Source: Dethiosulfatibacter sp.
Lineage (GTDB): Bacteria > Bacillota_A > Clostridia > Tissierellales > Dethiosulfatibacteraceae
NCBI GenBank assembly: GCA_019084435.1
Contig: JAHRFV010000025.1
Coordinates: forward strand, 1 to 25,095
DNA: 25,095 nucleotides
Reading direction: 5' to 3'
Shown here one piece after another: positions 14,932-22,425 of the stretch (the stretch's first letter is position 1; each line of letters starts with the position of its first letter). The position numbers were made by a program, and so were the translations under genes. The notes under the pieces are model-generated. The model saw nothing but the letters and a program-made list of their open reading frames with translations, made no database searches and was not told where the DNA came from.

Positions 14932-15744
14932 ATGTATGATAAAGTATTGGAATCATCAAATTTCATTAAGTCGCAAAGCAAAACAAGTCCAAAAATAGGC
15001 ATCATTCTAGGCTCAGGTCTTTCAGGGCTGATTGATATCATGGAGGACGAGGAGATCATCCCTTATGAGTTAATTCCTCATTTTCCAGTTGTGACAGTCA
15101 AAGGTCATGAAGGACAATGGATCCAAGGAAAAATAAATAACACTGAAGTGATTTGCCTTTCAGGCAGATTCCATTTTTATGAAGGCTATACAATGAAGGA
15201 AGTTACTTACCCCGTGTATTTATTGAAAATGCTGGGTGTAGAGAAGATTATCGTTACGAATGCCGCAGGTGGCATCAATCTAAATCTAGAACCGGGAAAA
15301 CTAATGCTTATAAACGATTTCATTAATCTCATGGGAACCAATCCTCTAGTAGGTCATAATGATGAAAGATTCGGACCTCGCTTTCCAGACATGACTGAAC
15401 CCTACTGCCATAAATATCTAGATCTTGCAAAAGAGACAGCAAAAGAGATGTCTTTAGAAATCGGTGAAGGTGTTTATGCCGGCTTCATGGGGCCGTATTA
15501 TGAAACAAAAGCGGAGATTGAAATGATCAAACGTCACGGAGCCGATGCGGTTGGCATGTCAACAGTGACTGAAACCATTGTTGCCAACTATTTAGGACTG
15601 GATGTTTTGGCCATATCCTGTATCACCAATATGGCAACAGGGATACAAAAGGTCAAGCATTCCCATGAACGCGTTGTTGAAATGGCTCAGAAGGCCTCAA
15701 AGGATTTGTGCGAGCTTGTGACAAAGATGATACCTAAGATGTAA
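14932..15744 (+). CDS. punA: Purine nucleoside phosphorylase (PNP-I, trimeric type)
   Basis: A 270-residue enzyme that splits inosine, guanosine or deoxy forms with phosphate in purine salvage. It shows the trimeric-PNP motifs: phosphate site GIILGSGLSGL, HEGQWIQG, GRFHFYEGY, VTNAAGGIN, the family signature region around GFMGPYYETKAEIEMIKRHG and the purine-binding VGMSTVTE...AISCITNMATG. The length is normal. AAAGGATG precedes the ATG. It is a housekeeping gene placed between two toxin-antitoxin-like pairs, and the hairpin-forming operator of the next pair begins 28 bases after its stop, which might also act on its transcript end. Confidence 0.95.
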   Translation: MYDKVLESSNFIKSQSKTSPKIGIILGSGLSGLIDIMEDEEIIPYELIPHFPVVTVKGHEGQWIQGKINNTEVICLSGRFHFYEGYTMKEVTYPVYLLKMLGVEKIIVTNAAGGINLNLEPGKLMLINDFINLMGTNPLVGHNDERFGPRFPDMTEPYCHKYLDLAKETAKEMSLEIGEGVYAGFMGPYYETKAEIEMIKRHGADAVGMSTVTETIVANYLGLDVLAISCITNMATGIQKVKHSHERVVEMAQKASKDLCELVTKMIPKM

Positions 15745-15771
15745 CACGCCTAATGCTAATCAACAAAAATG

Positions 15772-15823
15772 ACTTGAAATATAACATTATACATGTTATA
15801 TTTCAAGTATATAATGTTATATT
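15772..15823 (+). promoter_or_regulatory. Promoter inside a perfect 16-bp palindrome plus third half-site (pair 2)
   Basis: ACTTGAAATATAACAT (15772-15787) and its exact reverse complement (15793-15808) flank a five-base centre. The -35 TTGAAA (15774-15779) lies in the left arm and the -10 TATATT (15797-15802) in the right arm, 17 bases apart, so a bound regulator would cover both. A third half-site ATGTTATATT (15814-15823), in the orientation of the right arm, lies next to the AGGAGG site. Confidence 0.75.
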
Positions 15824-15837
15824 AGGAGGTGACTACC

Positions 15838-16815
15838 TTGATAAGGACAATAGAAACATATCTAAAAGAAAACATCGATGATTACGTCATCATTAGATCA
15901 TGGATTGACAAAAATGCTTTCCCAGTTTTTTTAAGAACTAGTTACAATTTTCATGAGATGACAATTCTTGATACAACTTGCATCCTAATAGAAATACTGG
16001 ATGAAGCGCCTAGTTTAGACGTACTTCATAAGCATATTAAGCGTATCAAAGAATTGACTAATCTACAGATTGTGTTTTACTACAAAGAGATTAGTTGGTA
16101 TAGAAGAAAAAGGTTGATTGAAAATCGTATCCCATTCATTGTTGAAGATGGACAAATGTATATGCCTTTTTTAGGACTTGATTTAAAGAAAACATCCAAA
16201 TATGTTGAAAAGGAAGTTAAAACATTTTCCACATCTACACAAGTTGCATACCTGTATTTTCTATATAATAAGAATGAAGTGATTAACGCAACAGGGTTTG
16301 CAGAAAAGATGGGTTTCACATTGATGACAGCCTCCAGAGCACTATATGCACTTTATAGTGCTAAATTACTGATCTATGACATTGGAGGTAAAACCAGCCG
16401 TAGCAAAGAATATAGAAGGATTCAGGATCCTGAGTATTTTCAAAAGGGTCATGAACTTATAAAATCTCCGGTAAAGAAGTTGATCCATGTAAAAAAACCA
16501 CCAGAAGGTGCGTTGATTGCGGGACTTGATGCGCTAGCTGAATTATCTATGTTAAATCCGCCAGTATATCCAATAAGGGCTATAAGCGGGGAAGATCTTA
16601 ACAAGCAGAAAATGGAAATCATCAAGAATAAGGACATAATAAAGGATGAAAAGCTGGCGGAACTTGAGGTGTGGGACTATGATCCTAGACAGTTTTCTAA
16701 TAAGAAGCACGTAGATATTATGTCTTTGTACGCTTCTTTAAAGGGAGAAAATGATGAAAGGATAGAGCAAGCGTTGGAAGAGCTCTTGCGAGGTGAAACA
16801 TGGTACACGGGTTAA
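15838..16815 (+). CDS. Winged-helix regulator, AbiEi-like antitoxin of a divergent pair (pair 2)
   Basis: About 325 residues, unrelated at sight to the other two antitoxins in the window. The first 130 residues form a restriction-endonuclease-like or regulatory domain of unknown type (LRTSYNFHEMTILDTTCILI, LTNLQIVFYYKEISWYRRKR). A winged helix follows at about 135-190 (TQVAYLYFLYNKNEVINATG, FAEKMGFTLMTASRALYALY), then a linker and a charged C-terminus (SLYASLKGENDERIEQALEE). The AGGAGG site at 15824-15829 sits eight bases before TTG 15838, so TTG is the likely start; GTG 15829 overlaps the site. It overlaps the nucleotidyltransferase gene by 16 bases, the usual antitoxin-first order. Confidence 0.7.
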   Translation: MIRTIETYLKENIDDYVIIRSWIDKNAFPVFLRTSYNFHEMTILDTTCILIEILDEAPSLDVLHKHIKRIKELTNLQIVFYYKEISWYRRKRLIENRIPFIVEDGQMYMPFLGLDLKKTSKYVEKEVKTFSTSTQVAYLYFLYNKNEVINATGFAEKMGFTLMTASRALYALYSAKLLIYDIGGKTSRSKEYRRIQDPEYFQKGHELIKSPVKKLIHVKKPPEGALIAGLDALAELSMLNPPVYPIRAISGEDLNKQKMEIIKNKDIIKDEKLAELEVWDYDPRQFSNKKHVDIMSLYASLKGENDERIEQALEELLRGETWYTG

Positions 16816-17558
16816 CAAAATTCAGGGAATACTTTGGCGAGCATACAAATAAATATGTTTTCATAGGTGGAGCTGCTTGTGATATCCTTATGGATGAACT
16901 GGGAGCTCCTTTTAGAGCAACAAAAGATTTGGATATTGTACTAATAGTCGAGATGATTGACGCATCCTTTGGAGAGACATTCTGGAAGTTCATGGAAGAT
17001 GGGGGATACAAGCACTGTGAAAAGAGCACAGGAGAAAATCAGTTTTATCGGTTTACAGAGCCTAGTAAATCTGACTATCCTAAAATGGTTGAGCTTTTTA
17101 GTAAAAAGTCAGATAATTTCAAACTTAAAGATGATACTGGATTCACGCCAATTCACATAGATGACAGTATAATTAGTCTTTCGGCCATATTGTTAAATGA
17201 TGCTTACTATGAATTGTTAGTAAAAGGCAAACGTACAGTTGATGGCTACTCTGTCGTTGAAATTGAAACGGTAATCCTGCTTAAAATCAAGGCCTGGCTG
17301 GATATGAATCAAAAGCAAGAAAAAGGTGAAAATATTGATTCAAAAAGTATAAGAAAACACAAGAACGATATTTTTAGGCTTCTGTCAAATGTTACACCTT
17401 CCAGTCGATTGGAAACAGCTGACGAGATTAAAAACGATATTAAGGTATTTATGAAACTCATCGATAAAGACAGACCTGACTTAAAAAATCTAGGTTTTAG
17501 GAATACAAGTTTTGTTGAGTTAATGGAGATATTTGACAGTATTTTTTGTAATTTCTGA
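16800..17558 (+). CDS. Nucleotidyltransferase, toxin-like partner of a divergent pair (pair 2)
   Basis: A 252-residue protein with a nucleotidyltransferase signature: FIGGAACDILMDELG (GG at residues 23-24) and TKDLDIVLI (D43-x-D45). Further on are IETVILLKIKAWLDMN, the position of the conserved lysine helix in AbiEii-like proteins, and IRKHKNDIFRLLSNV, similar to the KDxxDL motif of that fold. The core is compact and the C-terminal half is short. GAGGTG precedes the ATG. Toxicity is inferred from the pairing with a winged-helix partner and from the operator; an RNA-modifying role is possible as for MenT-type enzymes. Confidence 0.72.
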   Translation: MVHGLTKFREYFGEHTNKYVFIGGAACDILMDELGAPFRATKDLDIVLIVEMIDASFGETFWKFMEDGGYKHCEKSTGENQFYRFTEPSKSDYPKMVELFSKKSDNFKLKDDTGFTPIHIDDSIISLSAILLNDAYYELLVKGKRTVDGYSVVEIETVILLKIKAWLDMNQKQEKGENIDSKSIRKHKNDIFRLLSNVTPSSRLETADEIKNDIKVFMKLIDKDRPDLKNLGFRNTSFVELMEIFDSIFCNF

Positions 17559-17618
17559 AGCTTAGTGAACAGCATTAAAAGCATATTAACCTAATACAAT
17601 TTTTTAATGGAGGGCCTA

Positions 17619-17927
17619 GTGGAACTAGTTATTATGTTTGTTTCAGGCGGAATATTCTTGTTTTTAGGGTGGCGTATTTGGAAGAAAGAACAGATTACGC
17701 TTATTCATTCTTATCATTATACAAAGGTTTCTGAAACTGACAAGAAAGCCTATACTGAAAAAATGGGCAAAGCAATTATTATTATAGGAATCGGGATGAT
17801 AATCACAGGTGCAGTTGATTTCTTTACAAGCACATCTTACGGTTGGATATTTTTTGGAATAGGATTTGTTTGGGGTTTTGTCATAATGATTGCCGCACAA
17901 AAGAAATACAATGGAGGGATGTTTTAG
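17619..17927 (+). CDS. DUF3784 family small membrane protein
   Basis: A protein of about 102 residues with three membrane helices (about 3-17, 57-75 and 79-95) and the family pattern ETDKKAYTEKMGKAIIIIGI, GMIITGAVDFF and the basic end QKKYNGGMF. DUF3784 proteins are common small membrane proteins of Bacillota of unknown role. ATG 17607 has no ribosome site; GGAGGG (17609-17614) lies just before GTG 17619, which I take as the start. The gene opens a same-strand run of four membrane-related genes to 20263. Confidence 0.75.
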   Translation: MELVIMFVSGGIFLFLGWRIWKKEQITLIHSYHYTKVSETDKKAYTEKMGKAIIIIGIGMIITGAVDFFTSTSYGWIFFGIGFVWGFVIMIAAQKKYNGGMF

Positions 17928-18003
17928 CATTTGAGTGAGGCGGGAACCTAAATCTATTTAACCCGTCTAATTTTATATGCGATAAAACATTGGAGGTTCA
18001 AAA

Positions 18004-18930
18004 GTGAAATTATTTAAGATAGTAGTGGTAGGCGGATTGTGTGCAAGTATAATTATGAACTACACTTTACTTACAAGGCTTGAAGCAGTTAATAACAGGA
18101 TAAACGATTTGGCTAATCAACAACAAATGGTCGTTAACACAGTCAACGCCCAGGTCAATCAGATTAACAACACGATCAATAAAATTAAAGAAGATCAGAG
18201 CTGGTTAAGTGCAGTTAAAGTAGAAACAGTAATGGATGAATCAGACAAGAATAGAGCCATGGTTAATTTTGAGTGGCAAGTCAAAGAATTGCAAAACGAT
18301 TCTGAGGTGCTCTTTAATTACAAGAAGAATGAAGAGACTGAATATAGTTCTATCGAGGCGATAGATATGGGAAACGGACTCTTCAAAGTAGTTATGCCAA
18401 TAGAAATAGATCTGGAACCAGTTTGGAATTCTTACATACATGATAATGGTGGTAATTCAAACAAAGAACCCATAAGGGTAATGGAGGAAAGCAAAAAGGA
18501 ACACGCAAGGCTGAATCAGCTAAGCTTCAATTATTATGTTTCTGTTTCTCATGGCGATATGATACAAAGCGCTGAGATCAATACAGTACGCATTGAAGAC
18601 ATGGGTGCCCGGTATTATGGTTATTTAGAAGTTCGTACAAACATTCATAAGGATGACACTTATAATTTGTCGATAACGAGTGGTAAGATGTACGATAATT
18701 CAATTTACTTAAAAGAAGCACATCTTGAAAAATACAGGGATGGACAGCTGATAGGGAGCGAAAAATTAACTGAAACAGACATTATATATGAGGGTGGAAT
18801 GCCTGCCGGAGAAGATATCAATGAATTATACACTAATGCATCAGGTGAAAAGCTTGATTACTCCAGTCTGGTTCTTAAAGTAGTATATAGTGATGGTTCT
18901 ACATTTAAAAAAGAAATCTACAGTGAGTAG
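18004..18930 (+). CDS. Single-pass membrane protein with coiled coil and large external domain
   Basis: A 308-residue protein of unknown family. A membrane helix (about residues 5-23) is followed by a coiled coil rich in N, Q, V and I (about 28-68: INDLANQQQMVVNTVNAQVN, QINNTINKIKEDQSWL) and a beta-rich domain of about 230 residues, likely outside the cell. GGAGG lies before the GTG start at 18004. It stands 11 bases before a putative M50-type intramembrane protease gene. The arrangement recalls membrane-anchored regulators that are cleaved by such proteases, but no DNA-binding or sigma-binding segment exists before the helix, so a cell-surface sensor or scaffold is the safer reading. Confidence 0.6.
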   Translation: MKLFKIVVVGGLCASIIMNYTLLTRLEAVNNRINDLANQQQMVVNTVNAQVNQINNTINKIKEDQSWLSAVKVETVMDESDKNRAMVNFEWQVKELQNDSEVLFNYKKNEETEYSSIEAIDMGNGLFKVVMPIEIDLEPVWNSYIHDNGGNSNKEPIRVMEESKKEHARLNQLSFNYYVSVSHGDMIQSAEINTVRIEDMGARYYGYLEVRTNIHKDDTYNLSITSGKMYDNSIYLKEAHLEKYRDGQLIGSEKLTETDIIYEGGMPAGEDINELYTNASGEKLDYSSLVLKVVYSDGSTFKKEIYSE

Positions 18931-18941
18931 TTGGAGAAATA

Positions 18942-19658
18942 ATGGAGATTTTGATTTTAATTTTAACGGCAATTTGTTGTTTCATCTTTTCTAGCATGGT
19001 GCATGAACTGGGTCATATCCTGGTGGGTTTGAAGGAAGGTTTTAAATTTTACATATTCATCGCTGGACCATTTGGGCTAAAAAGAAATGAAAATGATAAG
19101 ATTGTATTCTATATTGAAAAAGACATTTCATTATGGGGTGGACTTGGAGCCACAGTTCCAAGGTACGATAATGAGGATAATTACAGGAAATTTGGGCATA
19201 TCCTTTTAGGAGGACCTATAGCATCAATATTTTTTGGAGCGATTGCTTTGTCATTAGCAATAATTACAAGCAATAAGCTATTCTTGCTTTTTGGTGTTAT
19301 GTCCCTATCGATGGGAGTAGTTTCTTTGATTCCGCTAAGAAATGGAGCATTTTATACAGACGGTGGAAGATGGCTAAGAATGCATAAAAGCGAGAAGACA
19401 AAAATAGTTGAAATGGCACTTTGGAATTTAACTCAGAAGACAATCATTCAAGGCAACTATACCCATGCCAATTTGGCTGAAATAATGATTTTAATAAATG
19501 ATGATGACATGAGGACTCAGTATTTAGGGCACTACTACGCCTATAACTTTTATAAAGACAATAAAGACATTGCAAATAGTGAGAAAGAAAAAGAAGAGCT
19601 GGATAAATTGAAAAGAAAAGTGCCGAAGCAAATGGTGACTATGTTTAGTGTTGATTGA
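18942..19658 (+). CDS. M50-type (site-2-protease-like) membrane metalloprotease
   Basis: A 238-residue polytopic protein. The first membrane helix carries HELGH (in SMVHELGHILVG), the zinc motif of M50 intramembrane proteases. A later segment has IPLRNGAFYTDGGRWLRM, which corresponds to the NPxxDG motif of the family and gives the third ligand Asp. Helices lie around 3-20, 83-105 and 110-130. The last 90 residues form a helical domain. It follows the coiled-coil membrane protein after 11 bases and precedes another membrane protein; the three probably form one unit. Site-2 proteases cut membrane-anchored partners; the neighbouring protein is an obvious candidate substrate, which is inference. 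Confidence 0.75.
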   Translation: MEILILILTAICCFIFSSMVHELGHILVGLKEGFKFYIFIAGPFGLKRNENDKIVFYIEKDISLWGGLGATVPRYDNEDNYRKFGHILLGGPIASIFFGAIALSLAIITSNKLFLLFGVMSLSMGVVSLIPLRNGAFYTDGGRWLRMHKSEKTKIVEMALWNLTQKTIIQGNYTHANLAEIMILINDDDMRTQYLGHYYAYNFYKDNKDIANSEKEKEELDKLKRKVPKQMVTMFSVD

Positions 19659-19699
19659 TAGAGCAGATACAGTAAGGAAAGGAATTCAGGAGGATACAA

Positions 19700-20263
19700 A
19701 TGAAAAGACTTTTTGATAATAATTACAACAAAACTTTAAGCTTTCCATTTATACGTGTGATTGGAATTTGGCTGATATTGATAGGCTCGGTTATAGTATT
19801 AGCAACTGTTGTTGGAGGGACATTTGAGTTAAACCCGTTTGTCTTTATGGGTGGATATGGATTAAGCCTATATATCACTGAGTTTAATCCGATTTTGAAA
19901 AGAAAATACACACTCGAAGGCGAATTAAATACTCAACAGAAGAAAATGTCTAAATATGGCGATATCTCACTATTCCCATTAATGTTTATAATGGGAGGCT
20001 CATTTATTCCTAGCGGTGATTGGCGTATGGTATGGCTGGGTACCTTGATAGCTACAGGGATTCATTTCCTTCTATTCATCCCTGTTCATGGTCGATCTAT
20101 GCTATACCTAAGTGCGTTGTGCACAATCTTGCCAATTATCGGTATAGTTTTTAGAGATATACCGTTCCTAGTTTTTGGTATCCTAGACGGTGTGGTGAAA
20201 ATAGGATTTGGATTATACCTATTTCTGAGATATGAGGTTTATTTGGCGAAAAGTTCTGAGTAA
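19700..20263 (+). CDS. Polytopic membrane protein of unknown function
   Basis: A 187-residue protein with five or six membrane helices (about 15-35, 42-58, 88-100, 108-126, 134-149, 151-173) and a charged loop near 68-85 (KYTLEGELNTQQKKMSKYGD). No catalytic motif is visible. It might belong to one of the small Bacillota membrane DUF families (for example DUF6609), but I cannot confirm this. An AGGAGG-like site (19688-19693) precedes the ATG. It lies 41 bases behind the M50 protease gene and is probably in the same transcript. Confidence 0.6.
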   Translation: MKRLFDNNYNKTLSFPFIRVIGIWLILIGSVIVLATVVGGTFELNPFVFMGGYGLSLYITEFNPILKRKYTLEGELNTQQKKMSKYGDISLFPLMFIMGGSFIPSGDWRMVWLGTLIATGIHFLLFIPVHGRSMLYLSALCTILPIIGIVFRDIPFLVFGILDGVVKIGFGLYLFLRYEVYLAKSSE

Positions 20264-20286
20264 AGCAAAGTTCAACCGGTTTTTTA

Positions 20287-20315
20287 TTGATAAATACTTG
20301 GTAGTGCTTTACAAT
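20287..20315 (+). promoter_or_regulatory. Promoter upstream of the amidohydrolase leader
   Basis: TTGATA (20287-20292) and TACAAT (20310-20315) are separated by 17 bases. A transcript from here would have to pass the hairpin at 20351-20375 before reaching the amidohydrolase start at 20416, so it may be subject to attenuation. Confidence 0.55.
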
Positions 20316-20350
20316 TTATATTAAGTGTAAACACGCAAATGATTTGGCGG

Positions 20351-20375
20351 CCTCGAGAGCCTGTTCGAGGTTTTT
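20351..20375 (+). terminator. Intrinsic terminator between the membrane operon and the amidohydrolase gene
   Basis: CCTCGA (20351-20356) pairs with TCGAGG (20365-20370) around an eight-base loop, followed by TTTTT. It could end the 17.6-20.3 kb transcript, or act as an attenuator in the leader of the amidohydrolase if transcription starts at about 20322. Confidence 0.65.
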
Positions 20376-20415
20376 GTTTATATTGGATATGATGATAATA
20401 AAAGGGGAGTTGGAA

Positions 20416-21855
20416 ATGAAAAAAGAAAACATACTTGTTTTAAAAGGTGCTAATCTAATTGACGGTGTAAGGGATACGATAAAATTAGATATGGCTATAA
20501 TAATACGAGATGGTATTATCACTGATATTGGAAAAGAAAGTGAAATACTTATCCCGCCACAAGCTAAAGAGTTGGATATTTCAGGAAAAACAGTCATTGC
20601 TGGATTGATAGATTCACATCTACATCTTGCTCAATCTGGGGTTGATGACTTTGTAAAACCATATGCGGAAAGAATGAGTACGAAGTTAGCAAGAAATTCA
20701 CGTATAACGATACAGTCAGGCGTTACTACTGTAAGAAATATGCCCGGAGGGTCAGGAAATCAGATCTTTAAATTTAAGGAAAATGTTAAACAGGGTAAAG
20801 TTGTAGGACCTAGGATATTAGCATCCGGTCCGGCGCTAGTTCCTTCTTATGGCTATTTTAGTCTAAAAAGATTCTTCCCCCCGAACCCAATTGCAATTGG
20901 TATACTTAGTCGCATATTTGGTGCACATGGCTTGTCAGTTGATGTCGATACTCAAGAAGAAGCAAAAGAAATGGTAAAAAAGCTAAAAAGAGACGGTGTG
21001 GATTTCATTAAGACTATTACTCCTGGAGCTCATATATCCTTTATCGAAAAAGACCATGAACTTAAAGACGAGTTGGTAAAATTAGGATTTAAGACAGAAA
21101 TAATTGAAGCAAGTATGAAACCAGAGGTCCTAAGAAGTATTGTACAGGAAGCCCACAACGAAGGGTTGAAGGTAGCTGCCCATACAATTAGTTGGCCAAA
21201 GGATTTAAAGGAAGCAGCAAAGGCAGGGGTAGATAGTATAGAGCATACACCACTAGGTTTAATGGATGACGAAACCCTTGAAATAATGGAAAGCAAAAAC
21301 ATATATTGGGTGCCAACTGCTTATTGTTTCTACAATTGGTCAAATTTTATAGATAATCCCGAAGAGTACAATAGTCAAGAAATGAAAGAATTAATTCCTG
21401 AACCTTTTTATTCTGTAGGCAAGAAATCCTTGGACAAAGCAAGAGAAGGTATAAAATCAGGGAAAGACCCAATTTGGAGTAGATTTTATGCAGAAATCAA
21501 ACCATTTAAAGAAGAATATTTTCCAATTAATTTTAAACGTGCTATGGATAAAGGAATTAAAATTATAGCAGCAGTTGACGCTGGCGCTTCTGGGGCATCC
21601 TATGTGCCACACGGTAAGCTCTATAAAGAGCTAGAATTATTTGTAAAACATGGGATGAGTGAATTTGACGCTATTTTAACTGCAACCAAGAATGCAGCGG
21701 AACTGTTAGGATTAGATAAAGAACTTGGGACAATTGAAATAGGAAAGATTGGGGATTTGGTAGTATTAAATGGCAATCCACTAAGTAACATAACAAACAT
21801 AAATGATATACATTATGTAATAAAAGAAGGCGTTATAGTTGGATCATCTCGATGA
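20416..21855 (+). CDS. Amidohydrolase (imidazolonepropionase-like metal-dependent hydrolase)
   Basis: A 479-residue enzyme with the amidohydrolase fold: DSHLHLA (two metal-binding His), FIKTITPGAHIS (Lys near the metal site), VAAHTISW and SIEHTPLG (further His ligands), IAAVDAGAS (metal-binding Asp), and the C-terminal strand domain LGTIEIGKIGDLVVLNGNPL. Many relatives cleave cyclic amides or peptide-like dipeptides; the substrate is unknown. GGGGAG precedes ATG 20416; a TTG-started extension to 20344 would read through the terminator and is rejected. The stop overlaps the next start as ATGA, so it is made together with a flavodoxin-domain protein. Confidence 0.88.
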   Translation: MKKENILVLKGANLIDGVRDTIKLDMAIIIRDGIITDIGKESEILIPPQAKELDISGKTVIAGLIDSHLHLAQSGVDDFVKPYAERMSTKLARNSRITIQSGVTTVRNMPGGSGNQIFKFKENVKQGKVVGPRILASGPALVPSYGYFSLKRFFPPNPIAIGILSRIFGAHGLSVDVDTQEEAKEMVKKLKRDGVDFIKTITPGAHISFIEKDHELKDELVKLGFKTEIIEASMKPEVLRSIVQEAHNEGLKVAAHTISWPKDLKEAAKAGVDSIEHTPLGLMDDETLEIMESKNIYWVPTAYCFYNWSNFIDNPEEYNSQEMKELIPEPFYSVGKKSLDKAREGIKSGKDPIWSRFYAEIKPFKEEYFPINFKRAMDKGIKIIAAVDAGASGASYVPHGKLYKELELFVKHGMSEFDAILTATKNAAELLGLDKELGTIEIGKIGDLVVLNGNPLSNITNINDIHYVIKEGVIVGSSR

Positions 21856-22382
21856 AATCGATACTATTGATTTATAGAACCGATACAGGATTCACGAAAA
21901 AGTATGTGGATTGGATTGCTGAAAAAATACAGTGTAAAACGGTTTTGTTAGATAAAATTGGACAATTGGATTTGGCATCATTTGATGTGATTATTTATGG
22001 TGCAGGAATTCACGCGGGTAATATAAAAAGGTTAAAAGATTTTAAGAAAAAAGTGGAAGCTCTTGATAAGAAAAAGCCGGTAATTGTATTTGCAACTGGA
22101 GGAGCCCCATGTACAGAGGCAATTTTCTCGAAAATTAAAGCCAACAATTTTTCTCCATGCCAACAAAGCAACATAAAATTCTTCTATTTTCAAAGTGGAA
22201 TCAACTATGAGAAAATGGGTTTATTGGATAAGACGATCATGAAATCCTATAACAAAGTTTTATCTCTGAAGAACAATAAGTCAGATGTTGAGAAGGGTAC
22301 AAGCAAAGCTATTTCAAGCTCCTACGATAATTGTAATATTGAAAGCATCATACCAATGGTGGAATATATACGTAATCTATAA
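21852..22382 (+). CDS. Flavodoxin-domain protein (HemG-like / Flavodoxin_5)
   Basis: A 176-residue protein with the FMN-binding phosphate loop LLIYRTDTGFTKKYVDWIAE, YGAGIHAGNIKRLKDFKKKV and IVFATGGAPCTE, the pattern of short flavodoxin-domain proteins related to HemG. The C-terminal half is degenerate, and a protoporphyrinogen-oxidase role cannot be assigned. Its start overlaps the amidohydrolase stop (ATGA). Its transcript ends at a hairpin (22397-22419) with a T-run that overlaps the last codon of the convergent AbiEii-like gene. Confidence 0.75.
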   Translation: MKSILLIYRTDTGFTKKYVDWIAEKIQCKTVLLDKIGQLDLASFDVIIYGAGIHAGNIKRLKDFKKKVEALDKKKPVIVFATGGAPCTEAIFSKIKANNFSPCQQSNIKFFYFQSGINYEKMGLLDKTIMKSYNKVLSLKNNKSDVEKGTSKAISSSYDNCNIESIIPMVEYIRNL

Positions 22383-22396
22383 TAATTTCATTAGAC

Positions 22397-22425
22397 AGCT
22401 TTCCTACTTGAGGGAGGCTTTTTTT
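22397..22425 (+). terminator. Intrinsic terminator of the amidohydrolase/flavodoxin unit
   Basis: AGCTTTCCT (22397-22405) pairs with AGGGAGGCT (22411-22419; two mismatched or wobble pairs) around a five-base loop, followed by seven T. It ends + strand transcripts just at the stop codon of the convergent gene on the - strand. Confidence 0.75.

Noticed and set aside
20344..20415. Upstream extension of the amidohydrolase from a TTG codon
   Set aside because: It reads through an intrinsic terminator hairpin and has no ribosome site; ATG 20416 has GGGGAG at proper distance and the family's usual start.
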